Source: Haloimpatiens massiliensis (lineage in GTDB: Bacteria; Bacillota; Clostridia; Clostridiales; Clostridiaceae). From it: a stretch of DNA of 64,000 bases. This document shows positions 52,043 to 60,898 of this stretch, piece by piece; the first letter of the stretch is position 1, and every line of letters begins with the position of its first letter. The notes under the pieces are model-generated. The model was not told the DNA's origin, made no database searches, and was given only the letters and a program-made list of their open reading frames with translations. A program made the position numbers and the translations under genes. The stretch covers positions 2,234,877 through 2,298,876 of the forward strand of contig NZ_LT854640.1 in the NCBI RefSeq assembly GCF_900184255.1. The letters run 5' to 3'.

Positions 52043-52966
52043 TCACGATGCCTGAGATTCATATTGGGAAATGAATTTCTCTATTATATTACTATATTTA
52101 TTCCCTGAGGATATAAGCTCAACCCCTATAGAGCATAACTTTGACACTCTTGATTGAGTTATATTTCCAAGTACTTTACATATATCACCGCACTTGAAAT
52201 CACAAAGACATCGCATTAAAAGTGCAGCTAGCGCCCTAGCAACCTTAGTATTTCTGCTGTTTTTTACATACAACATTACTTTTTTTATACCAGTTTCTTC
52301 TGCTACAAATTCCATTATTTTATCTGGATCAAAATCCCTGACTAATACTGTTTTTTCACTTATATATTCGGTCTTTTCGTTTTCAAATTCTACTTCTTCC
52401 TTTAACCTATCATCGTCACAAATATAAACAAATTTCATGTAATTTTCTCTTGCAGCCTTTACATCTGAGCCAAAAAATTTCATTACATAATCTTCATCTA
52501 AAAGTCCTGTTTTATCCTTTTCAAAGCCTAAATATACACTTAAACTTGAATATTTGTATTTTTGTGGCTGGCGCTCATATCCCTTTATTTTTAATGGGTT
52601 ATTGTGAATATAAGCGGATAATACAACTAAATATCTATCTGTATCTACTACTTTGCTCTTAAATCTATCTTGGAATAGCGGTCCACGCCTTTGATGAATT
52701 TTATTGAATGTTATAGCATATTTGAAGTTTAAACCATGCATTATTTTTGATATATCCGCACCGTTAGGATCAATTATAAAATGAGCATGATTGGTCATCA
52801 GACAATATGCATACAACTTAAACTTATACATTTCCTTCCTTTTCTTCATTTCCTCTAAATATCTATCCTTATCTTCATCTTTCTTAAATAGTGGAACCTC
52901 CGTTATACTTCTTATCATTACATGATATATACCTCCATCCACCTTTATCCTATTTCCTCTTGCCAT
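52043..52966 (-). CDS. REP-associated tyrosine transposase (RAYT, Y1/HUH family)
   Basis: 307 residues from ATG 52966 after GAGG (a TTG directly before it is in frame). The N-terminal Y1 domain shows the HUH motif H60-A-H62 in MTNHAHFIIDP and the catalytic tyrosine Y119 in LSAYIHNNPLKI, with RGPLFQDRFKSK between them, the RAYT pattern. The opening MARGNRIKVDGGIYHVMIR is also typical. Residues about 220-300 (NTKVARALAALLMRCLCDFKCGDICKVLGNITQSRVSKL) look like a DnaA-C-like helix-turn-helix. There are no IS200-type ends. REP-like arms flank the gene at 51767 and 53103, as in REPIN/RAYT systems where the protein acts on dispersed palindromes. Confidence 0.9.
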   Translation of the reverse strand: MARGNRIKVDGGIYHVMIRSITEVPLFKKDEDKDRYLEEMKKRKEMYKFKLYAYCLMTNHAHFIIDPNGADISKIMHGLNFKYAITFNKIHQRRGPLFQDRFKSKVVDTDRYLVVLSAYIHNNPLKIKGYERQPQKYKYSSLSVYLGFEKDKTGLLDEDYVMKFFGSDVKAARENYMKFVYICDDDRLKEEVEFENEKTEYISEKTVLVRDFDPDKIMEFVAEETGIKKVMLYVKNSRNTKVARALAALLMRCLCDFKCGDICKVLGNITQSRVSKLCSIGVELISSGNKYSNIIEKFISQYESQAS

Positions 52967-53102
52967 CAACTCGCCTCATTTCTTATCTATTTCTTATATA
53001 TTTGAATTTTAGTCATAAAGTAATGTTTTTATTCAGAATTAACCATATATAGTACTTTAATTAAGATTCTAAAAATAAGATAAGGTAAAAACGGAGAAAA
53101 AA

Positions 53103-53156
53103 GGGACGGTTAATAACTTTTGCTATTAAAATTAGCCAAAAGTTATTAACCGTCCC
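53103..53156. repeat. REPIN-like inverted pair, also a bidirectional terminator
   Basis: GGGACGGTTAATAACTTTT-GCTA faces TAGC-AAAAGTTATTAACCGTCCC, a nearly perfect 23-bp stem with one bulge and a 7-base loop. T tracts follow on both strands. It lies between the RAYT start (137 bp) and the hydrolase stop (12 bp). Confidence 0.85.
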
Positions 53157-53167
53157 TTTTTTTTCTT

Positions 53168-54142
53168 TTAACTTACCATTTTATTATCATCAGCATTTTC
53201 ATCAGTACTTAACTGATCATTTGTAACCTGCTGATCATCTATATTTTCTACTGCTCTTGAATACTTTAAAAATCCATTTTGTATATTTAATTTTATAATT
53301 CCTATTTCATTTAAATATTCTACATATGACCTTAACATTCTCTCCATAAAATTATATTTAAATTTAGTTTTTACACTTATTTTAAACTTCTTAATAGATG
53401 CTTTTAAAATATCTTCCATTGTCATAGATCCTTTTATAACTGAATAAACTCCCCTAGCTCTTCCTTTATAAAACTCTATGTTATCTTCTATAAGTTTAGT
53501 AATATCATCATACATACCTTTATGGGCTACTACATATTTACTACAATTTAAATCATAAAGCTTCTCTTTACTTTTTAAATCTTCTAAAAGAATGTAGGCA
53601 TATGGCATTTTAGCATTCCCCATAACTTCATAACTTATAAGAGAATCTCCAACATATGCTACGTTATCTGGAGTAATAATACATATATGTGCGGGACTAT
53701 GACCAGGTGTATGAAGGATCCTAAATTCAACTCCACTTACACATGTTTTGTCCTGATTTTCAGAAATCATAATATCTGTTTTAAAAACTGCCTCCCCATA
53801 ATGCTCTTCCACCTCAGTCAATGTTTGACTACTATAATAAAGTTTTAAATTGACCGTAGAACTACAAACAAGAGCTTCATAAGCTGGCATAGCAGTGATG
53901 CAATTATATTTTTCTTTTAAATATGCACAATTCCCCACATGATCTATATGAAAATGAGTGCATATAATACCAACAACTTCAAAATTATTCTTTTCAAGAA
54001 CCTCTTCTATGCCTTCTCTTTCTCCCTTTGCCCAACCTGAATCTAACATAATAATTTCTTCATCATTAATTTTATAAAAAGGTATATATGTCATCCCTGT
54101 ATCAATGCAAAACGTGTTTCCCTTTATACTCTTTATTTTCAT
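53168..54142 (-). CDS. Metallo-beta-lactamase fold hydrolase
   Basis: 324 residues. The binuclear metal site is shown by H63-x-H65-x-D67-H68 (CTHFHIDHVGN), a later His in LHTPGHSPAH, Asp in YVGDSLIS and His in VVAHKGMYDD. It is a glyoxalase-II-like lactamase fold with a C-terminal helical/winged extension (about 225-310). The last 25 residues are polar (NIDDQQVTNDQLSTDENADDNK). The substrate is unknown; thioester or lactone hydrolysis is usual for this group. It starts at ATG 54142 after AAGATAAGG. A REPIN-like palindrome follows the stop codon and probably terminates transcription. Confidence 0.9.
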   Translation of the reverse strand: MKIKSIKGNTFCIDTGMTYIPFYKINDEEIIMLDSGWAKGEREGIEEVLEKNNFEVVGIICTHFHIDHVGNCAYLKEKYNCITAMPAYEALVCSSTVNLKLYYSSQTLTEVEEHYGEAVFKTDIMISENQDKTCVSGVEFRILHTPGHSPAHICIITPDNVAYVGDSLISYEVMGNAKMPYAYILLEDLKSKEKLYDLNCSKYVVAHKGMYDDITKLIEDNIEFYKGRARGVYSVIKGSMTMEDILKASIKKFKISVKTKFKYNFMERMLRSYVEYLNEIGIIKLNIQNGFLKYSRAVENIDDQQVTNDQLSTDENADDNKMVS

Positions 54143-54446
54143 CCCTTATCTTTAGTGAGAATGTATATTTAATTATACATCAAAACACTAAATATTCACT
54201 TCCTCTCTATATCTTGTGTACAAAAAATTATAAGCCTCTTATCATGACCATTTATGTATATTATATATTTATACATATATAATTCTTTATTTTATTAACT
54301 ATTTATTGCTTATTTCAACTCAAACAATATGAAAATTATATCACTTGTTTTTCATTTCTAAACTGAAATTATAAAATTTAGAAATTTTTTAAAAGAGTAA
54401 ATTAGGTCTAAATTGTAATTAGTAAGAAAATTTCAAAAAAATCAAA

Positions 54447-54500
54447 GGGACGTTTAATAACTTTTTACTATTAAACTTAGTTAAAAGTTATTAAACGTCC
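54447..54500. repeat. REPIN-like inverted pair with a compensatory base change
   Basis: GGGACGTTTAATAACTTTT faces AAAAGTTATTAAACGTCC. Compared with 53103, the G in GACGG has become T (GACGT) and the opposing C has become A, so pairing is kept. It lies in the 449-bp gap 54143-54591. Confidence 0.8.
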
Positions 54501-54561
54501 TTATTTTTTCTTCATTTTTTTATATTTTTTCTCTATACTTTTTCTTTAATTGTCTTGATTA

Positions 54562-54577
54562 GTTGTTAACCGTCCCC
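54562..54577. repeat. Single REP-like arm
   Basis: GTTGTTAACCGTCCCC, followed by a T-rich tract, 14 bp downstream of the M29 aminopeptidase stop. Confidence 0.6.
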
Positions 54578-54591
54578 ACTTTTTTCTTTTT

Positions 54592-56637
54592 TTAAAAGGG
54601 CTCATTTAGCTTCTCAGTGCCCTTTAGCACAAATTTTCCATCTTTTATGATGTCAATATAATCTCCTTTTTCTGTAACAACGGAAATAAATTCTATTCCT
54701 TCATATGGAAGAGTAATGTCTGTATGAACGTTGGTATATGCTTTATTTATATCTTCTTTCCTAAGAATTGACTTTTCATTATCTCTTGCTATTATCTCTT
54801 TTTTATCTAGCATATTGTAGACTGGCAAATCTTCAGCGTAGCCAAAGCATGTGTCGCCTATGGCAAAGTGTGGTCCCATTTTTTCAATAATAAGCACTGG
54901 TAGTTTTTCTATAATGCCATATTTTTCTGCCATTACATATGCCTCTGTATTAGTTCCTATAGCGAATTCTCCTAAAGGTAGAGTAGTATCATTAAGCTGT
55001 AATAAATTTTCCTTAACATACGCTCTATTGTCCTCTTCATTTTCAAAGTTACCGCAGGTATAATCACTTACATAACCATCTTTAAAGGTAAGCTTTAAAT
55101 CTTTATACTTAAGCCCAAGATAAGTATCTTCTAAATGGAGAACACCATTAGTTCCTTTAAGTTGTGGTGAAGTGTAGACCTCTCCCAATGGAATATTTAC
55201 GTCTGCCACACAATTTACAAAATTAGTTTCCTTGCTTTTATCCTTAAGTTTTTGCAATTTAACCTTTATGTCTGTTTTATTGTTGCCCTTACCTTTAACG
55301 TGCACGTATTCACCTTCATCAAGAGCATCAATTATCTTCTGCTGAATGCCTTCGTAAATATTGTTATCCATCATATTTATTTCAAAAACATCATTAAAGA
55401 TTTCTTCAAATTTATCCCCAATTTCAGCAGTTGGGAAAGCAATTATGCTAAAGCTTGTATTTTCTTCTGGCTCAAATTTATCAAATAATTGATTAACATT
55501 ATTTTTGTATTTCTGCATTAAATCCTGCTGTTCTTTTGATAATTTAAGACATTCTTTCTTATTTTCTGGCGAAAATGGTACCTCTCCAAAGCTTTCAAAA
55601 ACCATAGGACCTGCTTGTACGCTAAAAATATCTTTGTTAAATTCAAAAGCCTTCTCCATCATGGACTCTTTCATTTGTATATATTCTTCATTTAAATATA
55701 TAGCATTGTCAAATCTATGATCGTAGTTATACTGCTTATTAGCTTCAGATGAATCGACTATAGCTATAGTTGAATCAAATCCTGCTTTTTCAAAGTCTTT
55801 TATAAGTTGCCTTATAATAACTTCTTGGCCTGCTGCATATACTATTTGTACACTATTTCTATTTCCTCTGTTTTTATTTTCAACCACAAAGCCTCTTATA
55901 AATGCATCCACTGTTGTTTTCGATAAAGTTTCTATTTTTTCCTTTGGATAATTTGATAAAAACTTTGCTGTACCAACTTCAATGTTACTTATATACTTGT
56001 CTAGTCTAAATAAATATCTTGGATCACTTAAATCCTTCTCTAATATGGTGCTTAAATAAAATCCAAAGTTCTTGTCCATTCTTTCACGTCTTAAATATTT
56101 TTCGTTCTTGAAAATCCAATCTGCATCTGTAGGGTACATTATAGATTTCAACTCATCATAACTAGCTTTTTTATTTTTAACACTTTCAAATACCCTTAGT
56201 AAAGTATTATTGATTTTATCCATATTAAATATTCTGTGCTTGTACGCATAAGATATAGACTCTCTGCAACTAGCATAAAAAGCTGCCATAAGCTGACCCA
56301 TGTTATCACCAAACACTTCAACGGTATAGGTTGGATTGGCATAACTTGTTTTATAATTTTCTTCTAAAAGCTCAGTGTAAAGCCCATTATTTTCTTCTTT
56401 TAACTCTTGAAAACTCTTTGTTTCAAAATACTCATCATTTAGATTTTCTTCAAACTTAGCAATCTTTAAAAGAAATTTACCAGTATGATTTAAAAACCTG
56501 TAGTATTCTTTAAGCTCTTTATCTTCCTGATACTTTTCTGTGCTTGTACACATATTCTCGATATCTAAAAGTCCCTTCTTGTAGCTGTCTAAAACCTTTT
56601 CGTTTTCCTCTTTATAAAATTCCATAACATCTAGCAT
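54592..56637 (-). CDS. M29 family aminopeptidase with an N-terminal extension
   Basis: 681 residues. The C-terminal about 400 residues resemble thermophilic (M29) aminopeptidases: VNIPLGEVYTSPQLKGTNGVLH, LPLGEFAIGTNTEAYVMAEKYG (metal Glu) and LIIEKMGPHFAIGDTCFGYAED (metal Glu and His). About 270 extra N-terminal residues are helical and have no recognised domain; plain M29 enzymes are about 410 residues. It starts at ATG 56637 after AGGGG. It probably removes N-terminal residues from peptides using two metal ions. It could also have a regulatory or structural N-domain. It stands alone on the minus strand. Confidence 0.87.
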   Translation of the reverse strand: MLDVMEFYKEENEKVLDSYKKGLLDIENMCTSTEKYQEDKELKEYYRFLNHTGKFLLKIAKFEENLNDEYFETKSFQELKEENNGLYTELLEENYKTSYANPTYTVEVFGDNMGQLMAAFYASCRESISYAYKHRIFNMDKINNTLLRVFESVKNKKASYDELKSIMYPTDADWIFKNEKYLRRERMDKNFGFYLSTILEKDLSDPRYLFRLDKYISNIEVGTAKFLSNYPKEKIETLSKTTVDAFIRGFVVENKNRGNRNSVQIVYAAGQEVIIRQLIKDFEKAGFDSTIAIVDSSEANKQYNYDHRFDNAIYLNEEYIQMKESMMEKAFEFNKDIFSVQAGPMVFESFGEVPFSPENKKECLKLSKEQQDLMQKYKNNVNQLFDKFEPEENTSFSIIAFPTAEIGDKFEEIFNDVFEINMMDNNIYEGIQQKIIDALDEGEYVHVKGKGNNKTDIKVKLQKLKDKSKETNFVNCVADVNIPLGEVYTSPQLKGTNGVLHLEDTYLGLKYKDLKLTFKDGYVSDYTCGNFENEEDNRAYVKENLLQLNDTTLPLGEFAIGTNTEAYVMAEKYGIIEKLPVLIIEKMGPHFAIGDTCFGYAEDLPVYNMLDKKEIIARDNEKSILRKEDINKAYTNVHTDITLPYEGIEFISVVTEKGDYIDIIKDGKFVLKGTEKLNEPF

Positions 56638-56687
56638 AAATTATACCCCTTTTCTTAATATATTCTTTATTAACAAATAAATAAATT

Positions 56688-56703
56688 ATTGTTAACTGTC
56701 CCT
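56688..56703. repeat. Single REP-like arm
   Basis: ATTGTTAACTGTCCCT with a following T tract, upstream of the M29 gene. It is the furthest right copy of the family in the window. Confidence 0.55.
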
Positions 56704-56845
56704 CTTTTTTACTCTTTTTTTATTTTTAATTTTTTAATTTTTAATATACCTTTTTTAATATATTTTTAAGTAACAATTTAATTATTTTTTCTTAACTGTA
56801 CTCTCATTTCTTTTCTTACTTTATACTTTATGAAATTTAAACTTC

Positions 56846-57739
56846 TCACTGCTCTTTGAAAAAAACTGTTTCACTGCAATCCATTGTAAAACCAGAATTA
56901 ATTAAATTATTTCTCATAGGATAGTTCTCAACATCAATGTCTGCAATTAACTTTTTTATTTTATATTCATAAGACAGGTTAATTGCTTTTGAAAGCAAGT
57001 CCTGTGAAAAATTATTTCCTCTGTATTCAGGCATAACACCTATATAGCCAACTCCTGCAATACCCTCCATAAGTCTCTGAACAATTACAAAACCTATAGG
57101 TTCATTTTTCAAATAAGCTATCACCCATAATTCTCTTTTGAAGTCTAACTGTTTCAATTCTGAAATGAAATCACTAGAGGCTTTCTTTAAACCTTTTTCT
57201 TTAATTTCTTTAAGAACTGTACTGTCTTTATTATCTTTTGCAGCTTGAATAAATAAATGAGTTAATAAGTTTTCGTCCTTTGAATCCATAGATTTAAATG
57301 ATAATTTGCTATTCCTATAAACTGGTGCTGGCTGAATTGTATAGCTTTCTTTGTGTATAACATCTTTAAATCCATTTGCTAATAAACTTGCATATATTAT
57401 TTTACAGTTCTTTTTATCCGAATATAAGTCCGTTGATAACTCTTTGTTAGGATATTTTTTTAAAACCCTTGCCAAAAATTCATTTGCTTCCTCTTGACCA
57501 ATATTTTCTAGCGTATATAAGCCCAAATAGCAGTCATTTATAATTATTGCACGTGCAACTATTTGATGATTATGTACAAGAATATAGCAATGTTCTAACT
57601 TTATTTCTTTATCTTGAATAGCCTGTCTCAAATATTGGTTTTGCTCTTGACTTGATGATGGCATTGATGTAGCTTTGTAAATTTCATCTTGTGTTGTAAT
57701 CATTTTGGTTTCAAACTCGGTTTTAAAATCAGTTACCAT
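56846..57739 (-). CDS. Two-domain GNAT acetyltransferase
   Basis: 297 residues. The N-terminal half (about 1-140) is a degenerate GNAT-like domain. The C-terminal half (about 150-297) has the acetyl-CoA loop IGVMPEYRGNNFSQDLLSKA and DVENYPMRNNLINSGF, close to Mycothiol-synthase-like and other tandem GNATs. It starts at ATG 57739 after AGAGG. It ends a four-gene minus-strand GNAT cluster, 24 bp after the next upstream gene. Substrate unknown. Confidence 0.85.
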   Translation of the reverse strand: MVTDFKTEFETKMITTQDEIYKATSMPSSSQEQNQYLRQAIQDKEIKLEHCYILVHNHQIVARAIIINDCYLGLYTLENIGQEEANEFLARVLKKYPNKELSTDLYSDKKNCKIIYASLLANGFKDVIHKESYTIQPAPVYRNSKLSFKSMDSKDENLLTHLFIQAAKDNKDSTVLKEIKEKGLKKASSDFISELKQLDFKRELWVIAYLKNEPIGFVIVQRLMEGIAGVGYIGVMPEYRGNNFSQDLLSKAINLSYEYKIKKLIADIDVENYPMRNNLINSGFTMDCSETVFFKEQ

Positions 57740-57763
57740 CTTGTTACACCTCTTTAAATTATT

Positions 57764-58306
57764 TTATCTCACTGTTTCTTCTACCTTTCTACTCTCATTT
57801 TCTAAGCATAATTTTATATTTTTGAGTCTATTTAAATATAATGCATACGGCACTTCATAATACGTTGGATTATTTTTAGCATCAATATAGTGATAGTCGG
57901 TATTTTGCTGTTTTATTAATTCAGAAAATCCCCATGATTTATACATAGCTGTTAATCTTTCAGCATCATCATTATCTGCACCAATTGTTGCTTCAATAAA
58001 GCCATTTTCTATAACTCTTTGTAAAACTCTTTGCATTAGTTTCTTTCCTAATCCACATCCTCTAAATTTCTTTTCGATTCTAAAGGCACAAAGATACGCT
58101 CTATCCTTACCATTAGCCTCATCCTTGTCTTCTGAGTTCCAAAATATATAAAGCTCACCTATAAGAGAGTTGTCCACTTCATTCTCAATTGTCCAAAATT
58201 CTACATTTCCCTTTTCCATACCTTTAATGAAATAATTCTTAGTAGACAAGTTGTTATTTCCCCATAGTGATTTTAATTCATCTATTGTTGCTGTACGAAT
58301 TAACAT
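57764..58306 (-). CDS. GNAT family N-acetyltransferase
   Basis: 180 residues. The acetyl-CoA loop reads FRIEKKFRGCGLGKKLMQRVLQRV, with GADNDDAERLTAMYKSWGF downstream. The N-terminus (DELKSLWGNNNLSTKNYFIKGMEKGNVEFWTIE) is like proteins often labelled GNAT of unknown substrate. It starts at ATG 58306 after AAGAAGG and is probably cotranscribed with the two-domain GNAT that follows. Confidence 0.85.
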   Translation of the reverse strand: MLIRTATIDELKSLWGNNNLSTKNYFIKGMEKGNVEFWTIENEVDNSLIGELYIFWNSEDKDEANGKDRAYLCAFRIEKKFRGCGLGKKLMQRVLQRVIENGFIEATIGADNDDAERLTAMYKSWGFSELIKQQNTDYHYIDAKNNPTYYEVPYALYLNRLKNIKLCLENESRKVEETVR

Positions 58307-58477
58307 TATAATTCCTTCTTCCTAATAATTTATTATATTTACAGCAATTTAAAATTATTTAACACTTTAGGTTACAATTTAATAATATTATGCCACCTAT
58401 TATTGTGCGACACAGGATAACAAAGTACATGTTGCAAAGTTGTAATGTAATTTTAATCTATGATTATGCAAATTATC

Positions 58478-59005
58478 TCATAGTAATTTTTCATATAGTC
58501 TAAACCAGTTCAACCCGTAGTTTCCAAGTCCCAAGTCAACCGTATCAATATATTTAAAACCACATTTTTCATACAGACTAATGGCAGGTATGTTACCTTC
58601 ATAAACATCTAATCTAATTGATTTAGCTTGTGACTTAATACCATGTTCAATAGAAAAATTCATTAATGCTTTACCTACGCCACATTTCAAAAATTTTGGA
58701 TGCACTACAAATGTATATACAACAAAAACATCTGAATAATCAGATTCAATTTCCCATTTAGCTTTATAATATGCTGGTTCAGGTTCATGGCTTAAAATAA
58801 TAGAACCAATAATTTTTCCATTATATTTTGCTACATAGAGATTACCGTGTTTAACCCCATCAATTGCATTTTTCCTAACAGGATATATACCCTTTTTCCA
58901 TCCAGGATAATTTATTTCTTTTGCTAAATAGTCATTCAAATCGTTATAAAGCTGTTCTAATTCATCAATATCATCTGCTTTTCCCAAATCAAAAATTATA
59001 TCCAT
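58478..59005 (-). CDS. GNAT family N-acetyltransferase
   Basis: 175 residues. The acetyl-CoA loop FVVHPKFLKCGVGKALMNFSI is followed by IRLDVYEGNIPAISLYEKCGFKYIDTVDLG. The N-terminus (FDLGKADDIDELEQLYNDLNDYLAK) and KWEIESDYSDVFVVYTF suggest the amino-acid/peptide N-acetyltransferase branch. It starts at ATG 59005 after GGAGG. Confidence 0.86.
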   Translation of the reverse strand: MDIIFDLGKADDIDELEQLYNDLNDYLAKEINYPGWKKGIYPVRKNAIDGVKHGNLYVAKYNGKIIGSIILSHEPEPAYYKAKWEIESDYSDVFVVYTFVVHPKFLKCGVGKALMNFSIEHGIKSQAKSIRLDVYEGNIPAISLYEKCGFKYIDTVDLGLGNYGLNWFRLYEKLL

Positions 59006-59115
59006 ATGTGTATTCCTCCAAACAACGTAAAAACGTAAAATATAAATAGTGTTAGTGATAATTTATCCCTGTGACATTCTATAAAAAGAATATATACACT
59101 CAAAAAAATCAACTT

Positions 59116-59685
59116 TTACAATTCAATTTTTTTATAAATATCATCAAATTCTTCACAAGTCATTCCATATAGAATCTCATCATAGTAATTACCATTAGTA
59201 AAAACAGCTCTTCTGATTGTTCCTTCGTACTGAAATCCTAAACTCTCATGAAGCTTTATTGACCTTTCATTAAAAGAATATATATATACATTGACTTTTT
59301 GATATCTTAATTCTCTGAAATAATATTTCAAAACAATTCTAATAGCATCCTTTGCATACCCTTTACCCCAATGCTCTCTAACTATACCTACTCCATACTT
59401 AAATATGCCAACCCTCTTATTGCAATCAAAGGTATTGATGCATCCAACTGCAACACCTTCTTGATTTTCAATAATCCACATAAATTCATCATTACTTGGC
59501 TCTCTTTTACACATGTATTCAACTCTTGCCATCATAGAATCATAAGACCTTGGAAAATGGATCTCATCACAAAACCTATCTGATTCATTGTCATAATCTG
59601 ATGACCATTTAAAAAATGTACCTGCGTCCTTAGATTCAATTGACCTAAGTCTTATTTTTTCATCATTCCAAAAATTGTAATTCAT
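59116..59685 (-). CDS. GNAT acetyltransferase, RimJ/RimL type
   Basis: 189 residues. Opening NFWNDEKIRLRSIESKDAGTFF, acetyl-CoA loop GIVREHWGKGYAKDAIRIVLKYYF, then VNVYIYSFNERSIKLHESLGFQYEGTIRRAVFTNG, the full RimJ/RimL pattern. It starts at ATG 59685 after GGTGAG. It is the first gene of the four-GNAT cluster. Substrate unknown. Confidence 0.87.
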   Translation of the reverse strand: MNYNFWNDEKIRLRSIESKDAGTFFKWSSDYDNESDRFCDEIHFPRSYDSMMARVEYMCKREPSNDEFMWIIENQEGVAVGCINTFDCNKRVGIFKYGVGIVREHWGKGYAKDAIRIVLKYYFRELRYQKVNVYIYSFNERSIKLHESLGFQYEGTIRRAVFTNGNYYDEILYGMTCEEFDDIYKKIEL

Positions 59686-60355
59686 TTAATCTCACCCACT
59701 GCTGTAAAATTTAATATTTTCTACTTATGAATAGAATAATCACCATAACTACAAATATTTATAAACATTTGTAGTTATATAATAAATTTCATTGGTATAA
59801 AACAAAAACGCTGTACTATAAAACAGCACAGCGTAAACTCCTAACATTAAATCTTTATAATGTATATTACAACACATATTACAAAATATATTTTTAAAAT
59901 GCATTTTAAAAATATATCTATAAATAAATGTTTTGCACAGAATTTAGGATTATAACTGTTGTTGTTCTATATCTATAAATCAATCTTTTTATTTGCTCAA
60001 CTAATAAACCAATTTATCTAGCTTATAAATAAATTAGTAAGCAAATATTATTAAAATTGTACATAACTTAACATACATTTAAATTAGTTAAGTTAAATTA
60101 ATTTAATATTGATTAATCTAAATTGACATTAGAACAACTTTAACATTTCACCCAATCCCTCTTCCTTAATTCAATAAATTTTTATAATTTTCAATCTATT
60201 GACTTAATAAATGTATTGTATACCATATTATTCTATTTGTCAATTAAAAATTAGTATATGTTTATGTCAAGTTCTAGTGGACTATTTTATTTTTAATCTA
60301 TAATAGTGCAAAAATCCTTGAATAATTTTACAACTAAATAAAATAAACAATACTA
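59686..60355. other. Long AT-rich intergenic region with one terminator-like hairpin
   Basis: Divergent region between the GNAT cluster and the two-component system. The only structured item is ACGCTGT/ACAGCGT at 59808-59834, followed on the minus strand by TTTTTGTTTT, which would terminate a minus-strand transcript. No gene that would need it is visible. The rest is low-complexity AT. Confidence 0.5.
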
Positions 60356-60667
60356 TGATTAAACCACAAAAAGTACAATGTGGTGGAATTATGAAATTTC
60401 TCCTCCATGACTTGATTAAGAGCTGGAAACAATAAATTTAATCTAAGAAATTCTAATCTTTTAGCCGTATAAAATTATCTAACGCTCACATTCAGCATCC
60501 TGCCTCAGGTTCGCTAGCCTGGCGTCCTTTTAAGGCTAGCGATAATTTTATCTGTCTAAAAGAAGAATTTGCAAAATTAAATTTAAATAGTTCCTTTGCT
60601 TCTTATGCAAATCATTCTAGAGAAATTTCATAATTCAAGTAAGTTAATACTTTTTGTGGGATAATCA
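60356..60667. repeat. MITE family copy G (full length, inverted, 312 bp) with TACTA target duplication
   Basis: It starts TGATTAAACCACAAAAAG and ends CTTTTTGTGGGATAATCA, in the opposite orientation to copies A-E. TACTA flanks it at 60351-60355 and 60668-60672. The core is fully conserved (inverse of CCTTAAAAGGACGCCAGG). It lies upstream of the response-regulator gene. 60668-60898 between it and the gene shows AT-rich promoter-like sequence (TATGATAAAC near 60826). Confidence 0.88.
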
Positions 60668-60898
60668 TACTATAATCATTAAACTATCTCTAAGTAAAAG
60701 TCATAAAAAAATTTCCAGTTATTAAGAATAGCTTAGGAATATGTTTAGTTATTTAACTCTAAAACTATTAAAGTAAATATACACTATTATAGTTTTTTAT
60801 ATAATTATAGTAAATATGTGGTATATATGATAAACTAAGTATGAAAAAAAGCATATGCAAATAAATTTTATTGTTAATAAATGAAAGGGTAATGCTAT

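Noticed and set aside
59808..59834. Hairpin annotated as terminator of a minus-strand gene
   Set aside because: No minus-strand gene exists upstream of it in the window, so it is only noted in the gap description.
60722..60754. 11-bp phased repeats as an autoregulatory box of the response regulator
   Set aside because: Match to the better box at 63131 is weak (TTAAGAATAGC, TTAGGAATATG only); mentioned but not annotated as a feature.
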